Assembly: GCF_005502465.1 (NCBI RefSeq)
Contig: NZ_SCOT01000004.1
Coordinates: 123,501 to 187,500, forward strand
Reading direction: 5' to 3'
From: Sphingopyxis sp. L1A2A
GTDB lineage: Bacteria; Pseudomonadota; Alphaproteobacteria; Sphingomonadales; Sphingomonadaceae
Length of the DNA: 64,000 bases
The notes below the pieces were generated by a model. It saw only the letters and a list, made by a program, of their open reading frames with translations. It did no database searches and had not been told where the DNA came from. Each line of letters opens with the position of its first letter. The stretch's first letter is position 1. The translations under genes were made by a program, and so were the position numbers. Shown here piece by piece: positions 34,220-43,097 of this stretch.

Positions 34220-34272
34220 CATGTGACAAAACCTATGATACATCGCATTTAAGTTAGAGGTTTTGTCACATG
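34220..34272. promoter_or_regulatory. 15-bp inverted-repeat operator of the second abiE pair
   Basis: CATGTGACAAAACCT (34220-34234) returns as its exact complement at 34258-34272, with a 23-bp AT-rich spacer. The right arm covers the ATG at 34270. AbiEi antitoxins repress their own operons by binding inverted repeats, so this is the expected operator. Confidence 0.75.
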
Positions 34273-34887
34273 CACACATCGATAACGCAAGGCGAGACGC
34301 TTCGAGCGCTCTTTAGCGCGCATCCGATCCTGCGCGCGCGCGAGCTACGCGCAGCAGGCGTGGCACCCGAAACCATCGCTCGCGCGGTCGACAGTGGCGA
34401 CATCGACCGTATCGCGCGAGGACTCTATCAGCTTCACGGCGCGCCGATCGACACCGACCAAGGCCTCGCCGAAATCACCAAGCGCATCCCGAACGGGGTG
34501 ATCGCCATGGTATCGGCGCTCGCTTTCCACGGGCTCACCGACCAGATGCCGCGGCGGGTCTGGGTAGCAATAGGACCCAGCGACTGGGCACCGGTCATCG
34601 ATTATCCGCCTGTCCGGATCGTCCGCCTCGCCGACAAATATCGACGCCAGGGGATCGAGCATCACAAGGTCGCCGGGGTCGATGTTCCCATCTATTCGGT
34701 TCCCAAAACGCTGGCCGACCTGTTCCGTAATCCGCGCCTCGTCGATCGCTCGGTTGCGGTCGAGAGTCTGCGCGCAGCGCTCGACCAGCGCAAGACGAGT
34801 CCCGGTGACATCGCCGAGGCCGCGGCAGCGGGCGGGGTCTGGAAGCGAATGCAGCCCTATCTCGAGGCGCTCAGCTTCAATGGCTAA
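34270..34887 (+). CDS. AbiEi-type antitoxin (second pair)
   Basis: This 205-aa protein has the AbiEi layout: a winged-helix head (LRALFSAHPILRARELRAAGVAPETIARAV, DRIARGLYQL), then the second domain with VIAMVSALAFHGLTDQMPRRVW and a C-terminal AVESLRAALDQRKTSPGDIAE helix pair. It represses its promoter and counters the adjacent toxin. It differs strongly from the antitoxin at 9327, so the two pairs are not recent duplicates. It overlaps the toxin gene by 8 bp and its start codon lies inside a 15-bp inverted repeat. Confidence 0.88.
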   Translation: MHTSITQGETLRALFSAHPILRARELRAAGVAPETIARAVDSGDIDRIARGLYQLHGAPIDTDQGLAEITKRIPNGVIAMVSALAFHGLTDQMPRRVWVAIGPSDWAPVIDYPPVRIVRLADKYRRQGIEHHKVAGVDVPIYSVPKTLADLFRNPRLVDRSVAVESLRAALDQRKTSPGDIAEAAAAGGVWKRMQPYLEALSFNG

Positions 34888-35785
34888 GGCACCCGTCAAT
34901 CTGGCAGCCTCGGTCAAGGACCGGCTGCTCCAATTGGCGCGCAAGGAGCGTCAGCCCTTCGACGTTCTGCTCGTTCGCTTCGCGCTCGAGCGCCTGCTTT
35001 ACCGACTGTCGCTCTCGCCGCTACGGGACCAGTTCATTCTCAAAGGCGGTCTTCTCGTCACGCTCTGGCTCGAAGACGATAATCGAGTCACCCGCGACGC
35101 CGACTTTCTCGCCTTCGGCGATGCAAGCGCCGAACGGCTGATAGCGGATTTCGGCGCGATCATGAAAATCGAGGCGGCTGACGGGCTGACTTTCGATATC
35201 GACGCACTCACCGCGCGGCCGATCCGCGAGGGAGCCGAATATGGCGGCATGCGGCTAACAACGACCGCCTTTCTCGAACGAACGCGCATCCCGATCACGA
35301 TCGACCTCGGCTTTGGCGACGCCCTCTCGGATCCGGCGCCGCCGACTTCCTTCGCGACGCTGCTGGACTTTCCCGATCCGGAGATCCGCACCTATTCGCC
35401 GACAAGCGTCATCGCAGAGAAATTTCAGGCGATGGTAGCGCTCGGGATCGCCAATGGTCGCATGAAGGATTTCTACGACCTCTGGGCGATTCCGCAGGCC
35501 TGCGACATCAATGCTCAAGCGCTCGACGCAGCACTTGCGGCGACATTCGATCGACGCGGCACGCCGATCCCGGCTGACCGTCCGCCGGGGCTCTCGGCTG
35601 CCATGTTCGAAGACGGCGACAAGCGGCGGCAATGGGATGCCTATGCCGCGAGCCTTGAGCTTGAAGGCGTGACATTCTCCGCCGTGATCGACGCGGTCTG
35701 GGGCCTTGTCGCGCCGAGCTGCGAACGACTGCTTGCCCATGACGTTTCGATCGCCACTTCGACTCCAGATGCCGCCGGTGCGTGA
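34880..35785 (+). CDS. AbiEii/AbiGii-type nucleotidyltransferase toxin (second pair)
   Basis: This 301-aa protein starts at ATG 34880 inside the end of the antitoxin gene. The motif FILKGGLLVTLW, followed by RVTRDADFLAFGD, is the nucleotidyltransferase core, and PITIDLGFGDAL plus TYSPTSVIAEKFQAMVALG complete the AbiEii pattern. KDFYDLWAI is the conserved C-terminal patch. Length and motifs look intact. The 8-bp overlap with abiEi ensures antitoxin and toxin are made together. Confidence 0.9.
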   Translation: MAKAPVNLAASVKDRLLQLARKERQPFDVLLVRFALERLLYRLSLSPLRDQFILKGGLLVTLWLEDDNRVTRDADFLAFGDASAERLIADFGAIMKIEAADGLTFDIDALTARPIREGAEYGGMRLTTTAFLERTRIPITIDLGFGDALSDPAPPTSFATLLDFPDPEIRTYSPTSVIAEKFQAMVALGIANGRMKDFYDLWAIPQACDINAQALDAALAATFDRRGTPIPADRPPGLSAAMFEDGDKRRQWDAYAASLELEGVTFSAVIDAVWGLVAPSCERLLAHDVSIATSTPDAAGA

Positions 35786-36063
35786 CGCCGGCTCCGCCGC
35801 GGTCGGCGTATTAAGGCATTAGGTGTCAATCTGGGTCCGATTGGTGCACCAAGCCGCTTTATCAGGTGATTTCCTGTCGTTACACCGAAGAGGCGATCGG
35901 CATTGCGTATAGAGGCTGAGGTATCACCCGCCCGCCGCAGTGCGAGGACCATCGCGCAGCTTGTCCAACTTCATTGTCTCCCGGAGAGGAAACGGGAGCG
36001 ATGAGCCATGGAGCGGATCGCGGGCGGACGGGTCGGGAACGCGTCGGCGGCCGATGAATCGAC

Positions 36064-36819
36064 GTGAAGCATTTTAATCTGACGGAGGAACTCGCACACG
36101 ACATATCAGGCGCCGACAAGGAAGAACGGCTCTTTGCCGCCCTGTCGAACGCCGCCGACCGCATGGGATTTGATCTTTTCGCGCTCGCCTTCGATCGCCG
36201 CGGCGGCGGCGGCGAGGGTGCATCGATGCTCGTGCATAATTATCCCGACGCCTGGGCGAATGTCTATGTCGGCTTCGATCTCAGCGGCACCGACCCGATC
36301 CGGCGCGCCGGCGAAAAATCCATGACGGGTTTTCAATGGCGCAATGTCGATCACTACATCCCGCTTTCTCGCGGTGACCGGCAGTTGCTGAAGGTCGCCC
36401 GCGAGAGCGGAATCGGCGACGGCTTCACGGTGCCGCGGCACTTGCCTGGCGAAGCGACCGGAAGCTGCTCCTTTGCCGTCGCTCCCAATGCCAGGATCCC
36501 GCTCGAGATGCTCCACGCCGCCGAGATCGTCGGCGCCGTGGCGCTCGCCGCGGCGCGGCAGCTCATCGGGACAGGCTCCTATACTCCGCGGGCGGCGCTG
36601 ACCGAGCGGCAGCGCGAATGCGTGCTCTGGTCCGCCCGCGGCAAGACTGCTGGCGAGACCGCCAGCATCCTCGGCATCAGCGAAGAGACCGTGGTCCGTC
36701 ATCTCAAGATCGCGCGCGAGCGCTATTCAGTGCCTTGTCGGCAAATGCTGATCCTCTGCGCCCTGTTCGACGGCGTCATCGGCTTTTCGGATGTCTATGA
36801 CTGGTGGCGCCCGCTCTGA
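36064..36819 (+). CDS. LuxR-family quorum-sensing-type regulator without LuxI (solo)
   Basis: This 251-aa protein has an N-terminal autoinducer-binding-like domain with conserved positions DAWANVYVGFDLSGTDPIRR and GFQW, and a GerE/LuxR helix-turn-helix at the end (TERQRECVLWSARGKTAGET, ASILGISEETVVRHLKIARE). Such proteins respond to acyl-homoserine lactones or plant signals. No luxI gene and no lux-box-like sequence are visible in the window, so it is a solo. It lies next to the island edge, a usual place for conjugation-control LuxR genes. Confidence 0.88.
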   Translation: MKHFNLTEELAHDISGADKEERLFAALSNAADRMGFDLFALAFDRRGGGGEGASMLVHNYPDAWANVYVGFDLSGTDPIRRAGEKSMTGFQWRNVDHYIPLSRGDRQLLKVARESGIGDGFTVPRHLPGEATGSCSFAVAPNARIPLEMLHAAEIVGAVALAAARQLIGTGSYTPRAALTERQRECVLWSARGKTAGETASILGISEETVVRHLKIARERYSVPCRQMLILCALFDGVIGFSDVYDWWRPL

Positions 36820-37523
36820 CGCTCGCACATAAATCGTCCCGGGATTGCCCATTTCTGATTATTCTAGGCGTTGCATCGCGAAAAAGTGACCGAGCAAAGG
36901 AAACGCGCGTCTGGAGCACGTACCACCACCTTTAGCAATTGCCTGGACATACGTGGCGGAACCCGGTCACTCGCCCAGTTGACTGTACGGGCGCGCGCCT
37001 ATTTCCAACAGATCGACCGCAATCAGCAACCAAAACTGCGACCGAAAATGGATCTAATTGGAGTATGCCGTCCAAAGCTGCGCCAGCGGGGTTGCGCGCT
37101 GCGATACCGGCGATCGCTAGATCGTCTGATCCTGTCCGGCGGTGCTAGCCTGAACTGATCCAATTTTCTGATGAGAGGCACCAGATTCTTACCCACGGCA
37201 CGGTACTTGTCGCGACCTTGGAGAGGTTAACTGAGGGAGGATATGAGAGGCAACCTACAGGATTTGAACCGGTGACCTTCGCCATCAGAGAGTCGTCAAG
37301 ATTGGTCTTGGAAAGGTCCGATCGAAGAGCAGATTTGCGCGTGGCCACGAGGTTTTTTCGCTCCTGAAAACGGTGATTGCTGGGTGATTGCTGGCCAATT
37401 TTTGGAGGTCAAAATTCTGTTAAAAGTCATTCTATTTCAATAGCATGATTGACTTGTCACATGAAGTCTGGTATTTCCGCTACCGCCGCCGCTGACCCGG
37501 AAATTTGCGGCGTCCAAACAAAT
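36820..37523. other. About 700-bp gene-free edge of the island
   Basis: No credible coding region lies between the LuxR solo and the small secreted protein. The stretch holds the tRNA 3'-end-like remnant at 37247-37281 and becomes AT-rich around 37360-37490, unlike both neighbours. Base composition and position suggest an integration boundary. Confidence 0.5.
37247..37281 (-). other. tRNA 3'-end-like remnant (possible attachment site)
   Basis: Read leftward, GGTCACCGGTTCAAATCC and the following bases have the form of a T-stem and T-loop (TTCAAAT flanked by complementary bases) leading into an acceptor-strand-like tail, but no acceptor 5' half, D-arm or anticodon arm is found. The stem has one mismatch. 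It may be a partial tRNA copy left by an integrase at an att site. It is not a functional tRNA. Confidence 0.4.
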
Positions 37524-37551
37524 GGGGCGGCCGCTTTACGCGTGCCGCCCC
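37524..37551 (-). terminator. Intrinsic terminator after the small secreted protein
   Basis: GGGGCGGC (37524-37531) and GCCGCCCC (37544-37551) form a perfect 8-bp stem. Read leftward it is followed by ATTTGTTTGG. It lies 75 bp beyond the stop codon at 37626. Confidence 0.65.
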
Positions 37552-37625
37552 AGTTTAGTGGAACCGTCGGGGAGAGGGAGAGGACGGTCCGGAGATTGGT
37601 GTCTTGTCTGGCTTAGCGGTTCGTC

Positions 37626-37961
37626 TTAGCGCGACGCCATCTGGCTGTCGGTTTCGACTTCGGCGACGCCGGCGATCTTCAGCGCGGCGCGGAACTGCTT
37701 GGCAGCAGCGCGTTCGTTACCTGCTTCGCACAGCTTCTTGCCGGTCGAAACGAAACGCTTGGCGCTTGCCTGCTTGCCGCCGTCGACGCCGGTGGCGGCG
37801 ACATGAGCCTGTTCGGCCAGACCAGCGCAGCGATAGTCGCTGCCCGACTGGGCGTAAGCGGGGGTGGCGGTTGCCATCAGGCCGGTGAACGCGAGCGCCG
37901 ACGCGGCGACGATAGCGAAAGCGGCAGGAAAGCGGCGGAATGAGGAGATCTGATAGGCCAT
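37626..37961 (-). CDS. Small secreted protein of unknown function (111 aa)
   Basis: ATG 37961 follows AGGA and begins MAYQISSFRRFPAAFAIVAA, a clear signal peptide with cleavage after about residue 38 (ATPAYAQ). The mature part is about 70 aa, with two cysteines (DYRCAGLAEQ and KKLCEAGNE) and helix-forming sequence that could carry one disulfide. No family is recognised. It is divergent from a LysR gene, with 83 bp between the start codons, so that regulator may control it. Confidence 0.7.
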   Translation of the reverse strand: MAYQISSFRRFPAAFAIVAASALAFTGLMATATPAYAQSGSDYRCAGLAEQAHVAATGVDGGKQASAKRFVSTGKKLCEAGNERAAAKQFRAALKIAGVAEVETDSQMASR

Positions 37962-38044
37962 GGGAGAGGTTCCTTTCGTTTTGTTGTGCAACCTTTTTAG
38001 GCGCGGTTGCGCACATAGATAATCCTCTATAATCTGCAAGTGCT

Positions 38045-38965
38045 TTGAAGCAGGATTTAACAATCCCCCATGGGGTGCTCGACGGGATCGAAGCCTTCCT
38101 GCGTGTTGCGGAAAGGCGCAGCTTTTCCGCCGCCGCATCCGACCTTGGCGTGTCGCCGTCGGCGATCAGTCAGACGATCAAAGGGCTGGAAGCCCGCGTG
38201 GGTGCGCCGCTGTTCATGCGCACGACGCGCAGCGTCGGGCTGACGCAGGCGGGCGAACAGTTTCTCGAACGCGCCGCGCCCGCCTATGCCGGCCTTGCCG
38301 AGGCCTATGAAGCGGCACGCAATCTGGGCAACCGACCCGCGGGCCGATTGCGCATCAACCTGATGCGCGGCGCGATCCAGCCGCTGTTCGAACCGATTAT
38401 CGCGGGCTTTTGCGAAACCTATCCGGAGATCGAGCTCGAGATATACGCCGATGATGCGCTGTCGGACCTGAGCGCCGGCGGTTTCGACGCCGGGGTGCGG
38501 ATGGGCGAAGCCCTGGAAGCCGACATGATCGCGATCCGCCTGTCGGGGCCATTTCGCTTCGTGGCGGTTGCCTCACCCGCCTATGTCGCGCGCTATGGCA
38601 TGCCGCAGCGACCCGAGGAATTGCGCGAGCATCGCTGTATCCGGATGCGCCTGTCGAGCGGCGCGATCATGCCGTGGACGTTTGTCGACGGGAATCGCGA
38701 ATTTGATGTCCCGGTGACCGGGCCGGTGATCGTCAATGATTTTGCCGGGATCATGGTCGCGGTGCGCAGCGGGCTGGCCATCGGCATGGTCGCCGAACCG
38801 GTGGTCGACGAACATGTTGCGCGCGGCGAGCTCGACCTCGTGCTGGGCAATTTCGCGCCCAGCACGGCGGGGCTTTTCCTCTATTACCCCAGCCGCAAAC
38901 AGGTGATGCCCAAATTGCGGGCGTTTATCGACTATGCGCGCGAATATCTGCCCGACCATTTTTGA
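38045..38965 (+). CDS. LysR-family transcriptional regulator
   Basis: This 306-aa protein has an N-terminal winged helix (FLRVAERRSFSAAASDLGVSPSAISQTIKGLEARVG) and a periplasmic-binding-like effector domain, as in the LysR family. A TTG at 38045 is the only start that keeps the family N-terminus; GTG 38075 is an alternative 10 codons later. It is divergent from the small secreted protein and upstream of the TSUP exporter. The effector is unknown. Confidence 0.88.
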   Translation: MKQDLTIPHGVLDGIEAFLRVAERRSFSAAASDLGVSPSAISQTIKGLEARVGAPLFMRTTRSVGLTQAGEQFLERAAPAYAGLAEAYEAARNLGNRPAGRLRINLMRGAIQPLFEPIIAGFCETYPEIELEIYADDALSDLSAGGFDAGVRMGEALEADMIAIRLSGPFRFVAVASPAYVARYGMPQRPEELREHRCIRMRLSSGAIMPWTFVDGNREFDVPVTGPVIVNDFAGIMVAVRSGLAIGMVAEPVVDEHVARGELDLVLGNFAPSTAGLFLYYPSRKQVMPKLRAFIDYAREYLPDHF

Positions 38966-39097
38966 CACGGCCGCCGCGGCTTTGGGCTTCGGTCCGGCGC
39001 GGAAACAAATCCCTTTACCGGCAGCAGAAAAATTGGACTCGCATACAGGCACAAATCCCGGCAGCAGGTTGTCAACTAAAAGGGTTGGGATGTTACC

Positions 39098-39865
39098 ATG
39101 ATCGATTTCGCGGCCATCGACTTCACCGCCTTGCTGCCGTTCATCCTGATCGGCTTCGCCGCGCAGCTCGTCGATGGCGCGCTGGGCATGGCGTTCGGCG
39201 TGATCTGTAACACGCTGCTCGTCGCTGTACTCGGGGTCCCGCCCGCCACCGCCTCGGCGCGCATCCATGTCGTCGAAATTTTTACCACCGGTGCATCGGG
39301 GCTCAGCCATTTGTTCCACCGCAATATCGACTGGCCGCTGTTCTTCCGGCTGCTTGTGCCCGGGGTGATCGGCGGGGTGCTGGGCGCCTATGTCCTGACG
39401 TCGCTTCACGCCGATGTCGTGAAGCCATTCGTCCTCGGTTATCTGGTGCTGATCGGGGTCTGGCTGCTGGTGCGCGGCCTGCTGTATCCGCCGAAAATCT
39501 CGAAGCCGAAGGTCGTTGCCCCGCTGGCGGTCGTTGGCGGCTTCCTCGATGCCGCAGGCGGCGGCGGCTGGGGGCCGGTTGTGACCTCGAACCTGCTGGT
39601 CCAGGGCGGCGAGCCGCGCAAGATCGTCGGCACCGTCAACAGCGTCGAGTTTTTCCTGGCTGTCGCGGTGTCGATCGCGTTTATCGCCAATCTGGGGTTC
39701 GAGGAAATCCTTGGCCCGACTCTGGGGCTGATCATCGGCGGCGTCGCCGCGGCGCCGCTGGGTGCCTATATGGCCAAGCGCTTTTCGCCCAAGGTCATGC
39801 TGGTGATGGTTGGGGTGGTGCTGACCGCGACGAGCGCGTTTGGGCTGTACCGGGCGTTGATTTGA
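39098..39865 (+). CDS. TSUP (TauE/SafE) family anion exporter
   Basis: This 255-aa integral membrane protein has about eight hydrophobic helices and the TSUP pattern: IGFAAQLVDGALGMAFGVICNTLL in the first half and the matching GGFLDAAGGGGWGPVVTSNLL in the second, with a cytosolic loop between. The family exports sulfite, sulfoacetate or related organic sulfonates. It follows the LysR gene on the same strand with 130 bp between, so it may be a target of that regulator. Confidence 0.9.
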   Translation: MIDFAAIDFTALLPFILIGFAAQLVDGALGMAFGVICNTLLVAVLGVPPATASARIHVVEIFTTGASGLSHLFHRNIDWPLFFRLLVPGVIGGVLGAYVLTSLHADVVKPFVLGYLVLIGVWLLVRGLLYPPKISKPKVVAPLAVVGGFLDAAGGGGWGPVVTSNLLVQGGEPRKIVGTVNSVEFFLAVAVSIAFIANLGFEEILGPTLGLIIGGVAAAPLGAYMAKRFSPKVMLVMVGVVLTATSAFGLYRALI

Positions 39866-39903
39866 TTAAAGGGCGGGTTGCCACCGATTGCGCACGGCAA
39901 TTT

Positions 39904-39994
39904 CGTCACCCCGAACTTGATCCGGGGTCCATGACCCCTTGGGCCGTCCCAGGCTGCGAGGGCAGATGGATCCCGGATCAAGTCCGGGATGACG
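39904..39994. repeat. Intergenic inverted repeat, family A copy 1
   Basis: A 91-bp element with near-complementary arms of about 28 bp. The left arm contains GAACTTGATCCGGGG and the right arm CCCGGATCAAGTCCGGG. The same arms recur at 56280-56369. It sits just after the TSUP gene. Confidence 0.8.
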
Positions 39995-40036
39995 AATAGA
40001 CGAGGGCCGCAAACCACCCCAAAGCGGACCGACCGC

Positions 40037-40588
40037 TCAATTCGCCGGCTTGGTCTCGTCGATCTTTTCGACCCATTCGGGGTAGAAGCTCGGCTCGCGC
40101 GCCGACCAGCCGGGCGCGGTCGCGGCCGCCTCGCTGATCGACTGGAGCAGCAAGCGCCGCTTGTCCGGGTGCAGATGCGGCAGCGACGCGGCGGCGCAAA
40201 AGGCGCCTGGCAACCACGGCCGCGCATGGGCGCCCAGCAACCGTTCGTACAAGAAACGGTACGAAGCAAAGCCCGGCAGGCGATCCTGCCCCAGGTCGAA
40301 CGCCGACACCGCAACGAGCGGCGCCATGAAATGTTCGAGCGCGTCGAGGCCGCTGTCGTCGGGAATATGGGCGCGAATGTCGCCGATCCGCTGATAGACG
40401 CGCGCCTGGACGCGAATCGCGGTTTCTTCGACCATGTCGCGCGACCAGCGGGCGATCGCATCGTCGCGTTCCAGCCCGATGTCGAGCGAGCGGCGGATGT
40501 ACCGCTGCGTCGCCGCCGGAAAGGCAGCAAATTCCTTGATTTCCGCAATCGACAGATCACCGGCTGCCGGTCCCGAACGCGTCGCCAT
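40037..40588 (-). CDS. Hypothetical protein (183 aa), sphingomonad type
   Basis: The frame starts at ATG 40588 (MATRSGPAAGDLSIAEIKEF). It contains PAATQRYIRRSLDIGLERDDAIARWSRDMVEETAIRVQARVYQRIGDI, which reads as amphipathic helices, and a C-terminal KIDETKPAN. No catalytic motif or known family is recognised. It is divergent from the FabH-like gene. Coding character is good: the frame is open throughout and third-position GC is high, like its neighbours. Confidence 0.6.
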   Translation of the reverse strand: MATRSGPAAGDLSIAEIKEFAAFPAATQRYIRRSLDIGLERDDAIARWSRDMVEETAIRVQARVYQRIGDIRAHIPDDSGLDALEHFMAPLVAVSAFDLGQDRLPGFASYRFLYERLLGAHARPWLPGAFCAAASLPHLHPDKRRLLLQSISEAAATAPGWSAREPSFYPEWVEKIDETKPAN

Positions 40589-40782
40589 GGTCGTGCTCCC
40601 GCACGGCGCCCGGGGAGCCATCCCCCCGGAGGCCTGCAACTCTGCAATCTGCCACTAAATTGGTTAGCAGCGGGTTAACCATCGCGTCGGCATGTGTTCA
40701 GCCTGGTTGAGGGGCGTTGCGCAGCGCCGCGAGCGGGCCTAATCAGCGTGCCTTGAAACCATAAGACACTTGCAGGACCATC

Positions 40783-41919
40783 ATGTCGCACACACCGCAG
40801 CCGGTCATTTCCGCCACCGGCCTTTTCACCCCCGCCGAACGCATCGCCAACGAAGAACTTGTCGCCAGTTTTAACCAGTATGTTGCGCTGCACAATAGGG
40901 AAAATGCGGATGCGATCGCGGCGGGCGAAATCACCGAACTGACTGAGTCCAGTGTCGAATTTATCGAAAAGGCGAGCGGCATCGGATCGCGTTTCGTCGT
41001 CGACAAGGCGGGCATCCTCGACCCCGCACATATGGCGCCGCGGCTGCCCGAACGCAGCAATGACGAACTGTCGATCCTGGCCGAAATCGGCGTCGCCGCG
41101 GCGAAGGATGCGCTCGCGCGCGCCGGGCGCGACGCAGGCCAGGTCGATGCCGTGCTCTGCGCCGCGTCGAACATGCAGCGCGCCTATCCGGCGATGGCGG
41201 TCGAGATTCAGGACGCGCTGGGCATCGACGGCTTTGGCTTTGACATGAATGTCGCCTGCTCGTCGGCGACGTTCGGGATCCAGACCGCGGCCGACTATAT
41301 TCGCGCGGGACATGCGAAAAGCGTGCTTGTCGTGAACCCAGAGATTTGTTCGGGGCATCTGAACTGGCGCGACCGCGACAGCCATTTCATCTTTGGCGAC
41401 GTCGCGACCGCGATCCTGGTCGAGGACAAAGCGATCGCCCCGGCGGGGCATTGGGACATCCTCGGCACCAAGCTCAAGACGGTCTTTTCGAACAATATCC
41501 GCAACAATTTCGGCTTCCTCAACCGCGCCCATGGCGGCATCGAGCAGGACGGGCCGAACAGCGACAAATTGTTCGTCCAGGAAGGCCGCAAGGTGTTCAA
41601 GGAGGTCGTGCCGATGGTCGCCAACATGATCGTCGAGCAGATGGACGTGCTGGGGCTTGAAGGCGCGGACATGCGCCGCCTGTGGCTGCACCAGGCCAAC
41701 ACCAATATGAACCGCCTGATCGCGCAGCGGGTTTTGGGCCATGAAGCGAGCGAAGACGAAAGCCCGACGGTGCTCGACACCTATGGCAATACGTCGAGCG
41801 CCGGGTCGATCATCGCCTTTCACCTGAACCATGAAGACATGGTCGCGGGCGACACCGGGCTGATCTGTTCATTCGGGGCGGGCTATTCGGCGGGAACGGT
41901 GTTTGTGCGGAAAACCTGA
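40783..41919 (+). CDS. Beta-ketoacyl-ACP synthase III-like protein
   Basis: This 378-aa protein belongs to the FabH/thiolase-fold condensing enzymes. The nucleophile Cys159 lies in NVACSSATFG, the His in LHQANTNMNR and the Asn in TYGNTSSAGS, giving the Cys-His-Asn triad of FabH. It is longer than housekeeping FabH (about 320 aa), with an insertion near residues 30-75 (AAGEITELTESSVEF), as in the longer variant common in this group. It would condense acyl-CoA with malonyl-ACP, or make a related beta-keto product. It is divergent from the hypothetical gene and convergent with the antiporter. Confidence 0.88.
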   Translation: MSHTPQPVISATGLFTPAERIANEELVASFNQYVALHNRENADAIAAGEITELTESSVEFIEKASGIGSRFVVDKAGILDPAHMAPRLPERSNDELSILAEIGVAAAKDALARAGRDAGQVDAVLCAASNMQRAYPAMAVEIQDALGIDGFGFDMNVACSSATFGIQTAADYIRAGHAKSVLVVNPEICSGHLNWRDRDSHFIFGDVATAILVEDKAIAPAGHWDILGTKLKTVFSNNIRNNFGFLNRAHGGIEQDGPNSDKLFVQEGRKVFKEVVPMVANMIVEQMDVLGLEGADMRRLWLHQANTNMNRLIAQRVLGHEASEDESPTVLDTYGNTSSAGSIIAFHLNHEDMVAGDTGLICSFGAGYSAGTVFVRKT

Positions 41920-41943
41920 CCGTCGCTTGCGACGGCCAACCCG

Positions 41944-43032
41944 CTACGGCACGAAGGTCGTGAACAGGTAAATCGCGAACAGCATCAGGTGAATTACCCC
42001 CTGCAGCACCGTCGTCCGCCCGTTGGCCAGCGTCTGCGACGCGACGATCAGCGACAGGAACAGCAGCACCGTCGATTTGGCGTCGAGGCCCAGGCTGATC
42101 GGCATAGCGGTGATGATCGACAGCATCGCAACCGCCGGGATGGTGAGGCCAATCGTTGCCAGCGCCGATCCCAGCGCCAGATTGAGGCTGGTCTGAAGCC
42201 GGTCGGCCTTCGCCGCGCGCACCGCCGCCAGTCCTTCGGGCGCGAGGATCAAGGCCGCGATCAGAACCCCGAGCACCGCGGGCGGCGCGCCCCAGTCAGC
42301 GAGCAGCGCGCCCATCACCGGCGACAGGTTTTTGGCGAGCAGCACCACCGCAACCAGGCTGGCGAGGAGCAGCGCGCCCGAGATGGCGGTGCGCTGGATG
42401 GTCGGGGGTTCGGCATGGGCGTCGGGCACGCCGTCGCCGTCGGCATCGCCGTCGGGAAGGAAATAGTCGCGGTGGCGAACCGTCTGTACCAGCGCGAAGG
42501 TGCCGTAGAGGATCAGCGAAACGACCGCGACAAAGCCGAGCTGGACCGGCGTATAGTAGGAGCCGGGGGCGCTCGACGTAAAATTGGGCAAAACCAGCGT
42601 CACCACGGTGAGCACGGTCAGCGTCGCGAGCGCGGCGCCCATGCCGGTGCGCTGGAAACGCTGTTCATGATGCCGGATCGCCCCGCTGAGCAGGCAGAGA
42701 CCCAACAAGAGGTTCACAATCACCATCACCGCCGCGAACACCGTATCGCGGGCCAGCGTCTGCGCCTTTTCGGGTTCGGCCTGCATCAGGGTGAGGATCA
42801 ACCCGACCTCGATCACCGTCACCGCGAGCGCCAGGATCAGCGTGCCGAACGGCTCGCCGACGCGGTGCGCGATGACCTCGGCATGATGGACCGCCGCGAC
42901 CACCGCGCCCATCAGGATGAAGGCGACGAGCCAGGCATTGACCGGCATCGCCAGGCTGGCGAGCGCCGCGACAAAGCCGAACACCGGAAAAATGTCGTTG
43001 GTGCGGTCGGCGAGGCGCAGCTTTGCGGTCAT
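41944..43032 (-). CDS. Calcium:proton antiporter (ChaA/CaCA family)
   Basis: This 362-aa membrane protein shows two homologous halves with the CaCA alpha-repeat acidic motifs: VHHAEVIAHRVGEPFGTLILALAVTVIEVGLIL near the front and LILAPEGLAAVRAAKADRLQTSLNLALGSALATIGLTIP near the back. About eleven hydrophobic helices are visible. A loop with DGDADGDGVPDAHAE links the two halves and is strikingly acidic, like an EF-hand. ATG 43032 (MTAKLRLADRT) is chosen; the longer frame reads through a repeat element. It is convergent with the FabH-like gene. Confidence 0.88.
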   Translation of the reverse strand: MTAKLRLADRTNDIFPVFGFVAALASLAMPVNAWLVAFILMGAVVAAVHHAEVIAHRVGEPFGTLILALAVTVIEVGLILTLMQAEPEKAQTLARDTVFAAVMVIVNLLLGLCLLSGAIRHHEQRFQRTGMGAALATLTVLTVVTLVLPNFTSSAPGSYYTPVQLGFVAVVSLILYGTFALVQTVRHRDYFLPDGDADGDGVPDAHAEPPTIQRTAISGALLLASLVAVVLLAKNLSPVMGALLADWGAPPAVLGVLIAALILAPEGLAAVRAAKADRLQTSLNLALGSALATIGLTIPAVAMLSIITAMPISLGLDAKSTVLLFLSLIVASQTLANGRTTVLQGVIHLMLFAIYLFTTFVP

Positions 43033-43097
43033 CAGGCTTCTATCGCAGCCGGGTACTCGCCTGACCACCCCCAACCGCCAGAAAGCCAGAATGCCTA

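Noticed and set aside
36064..36819. LuxR solo as part of a complete LuxI/LuxR quorum system
   Set aside because: No acyl-homoserine-lactone synthase gene or lux-box-like palindrome was found in the window.
37247..37281. Functional tRNA gene
   Set aside because: Only a T-arm and acceptor-like tail are seen; no anticodon arm, D-arm or 5' acceptor strand could be found around it.
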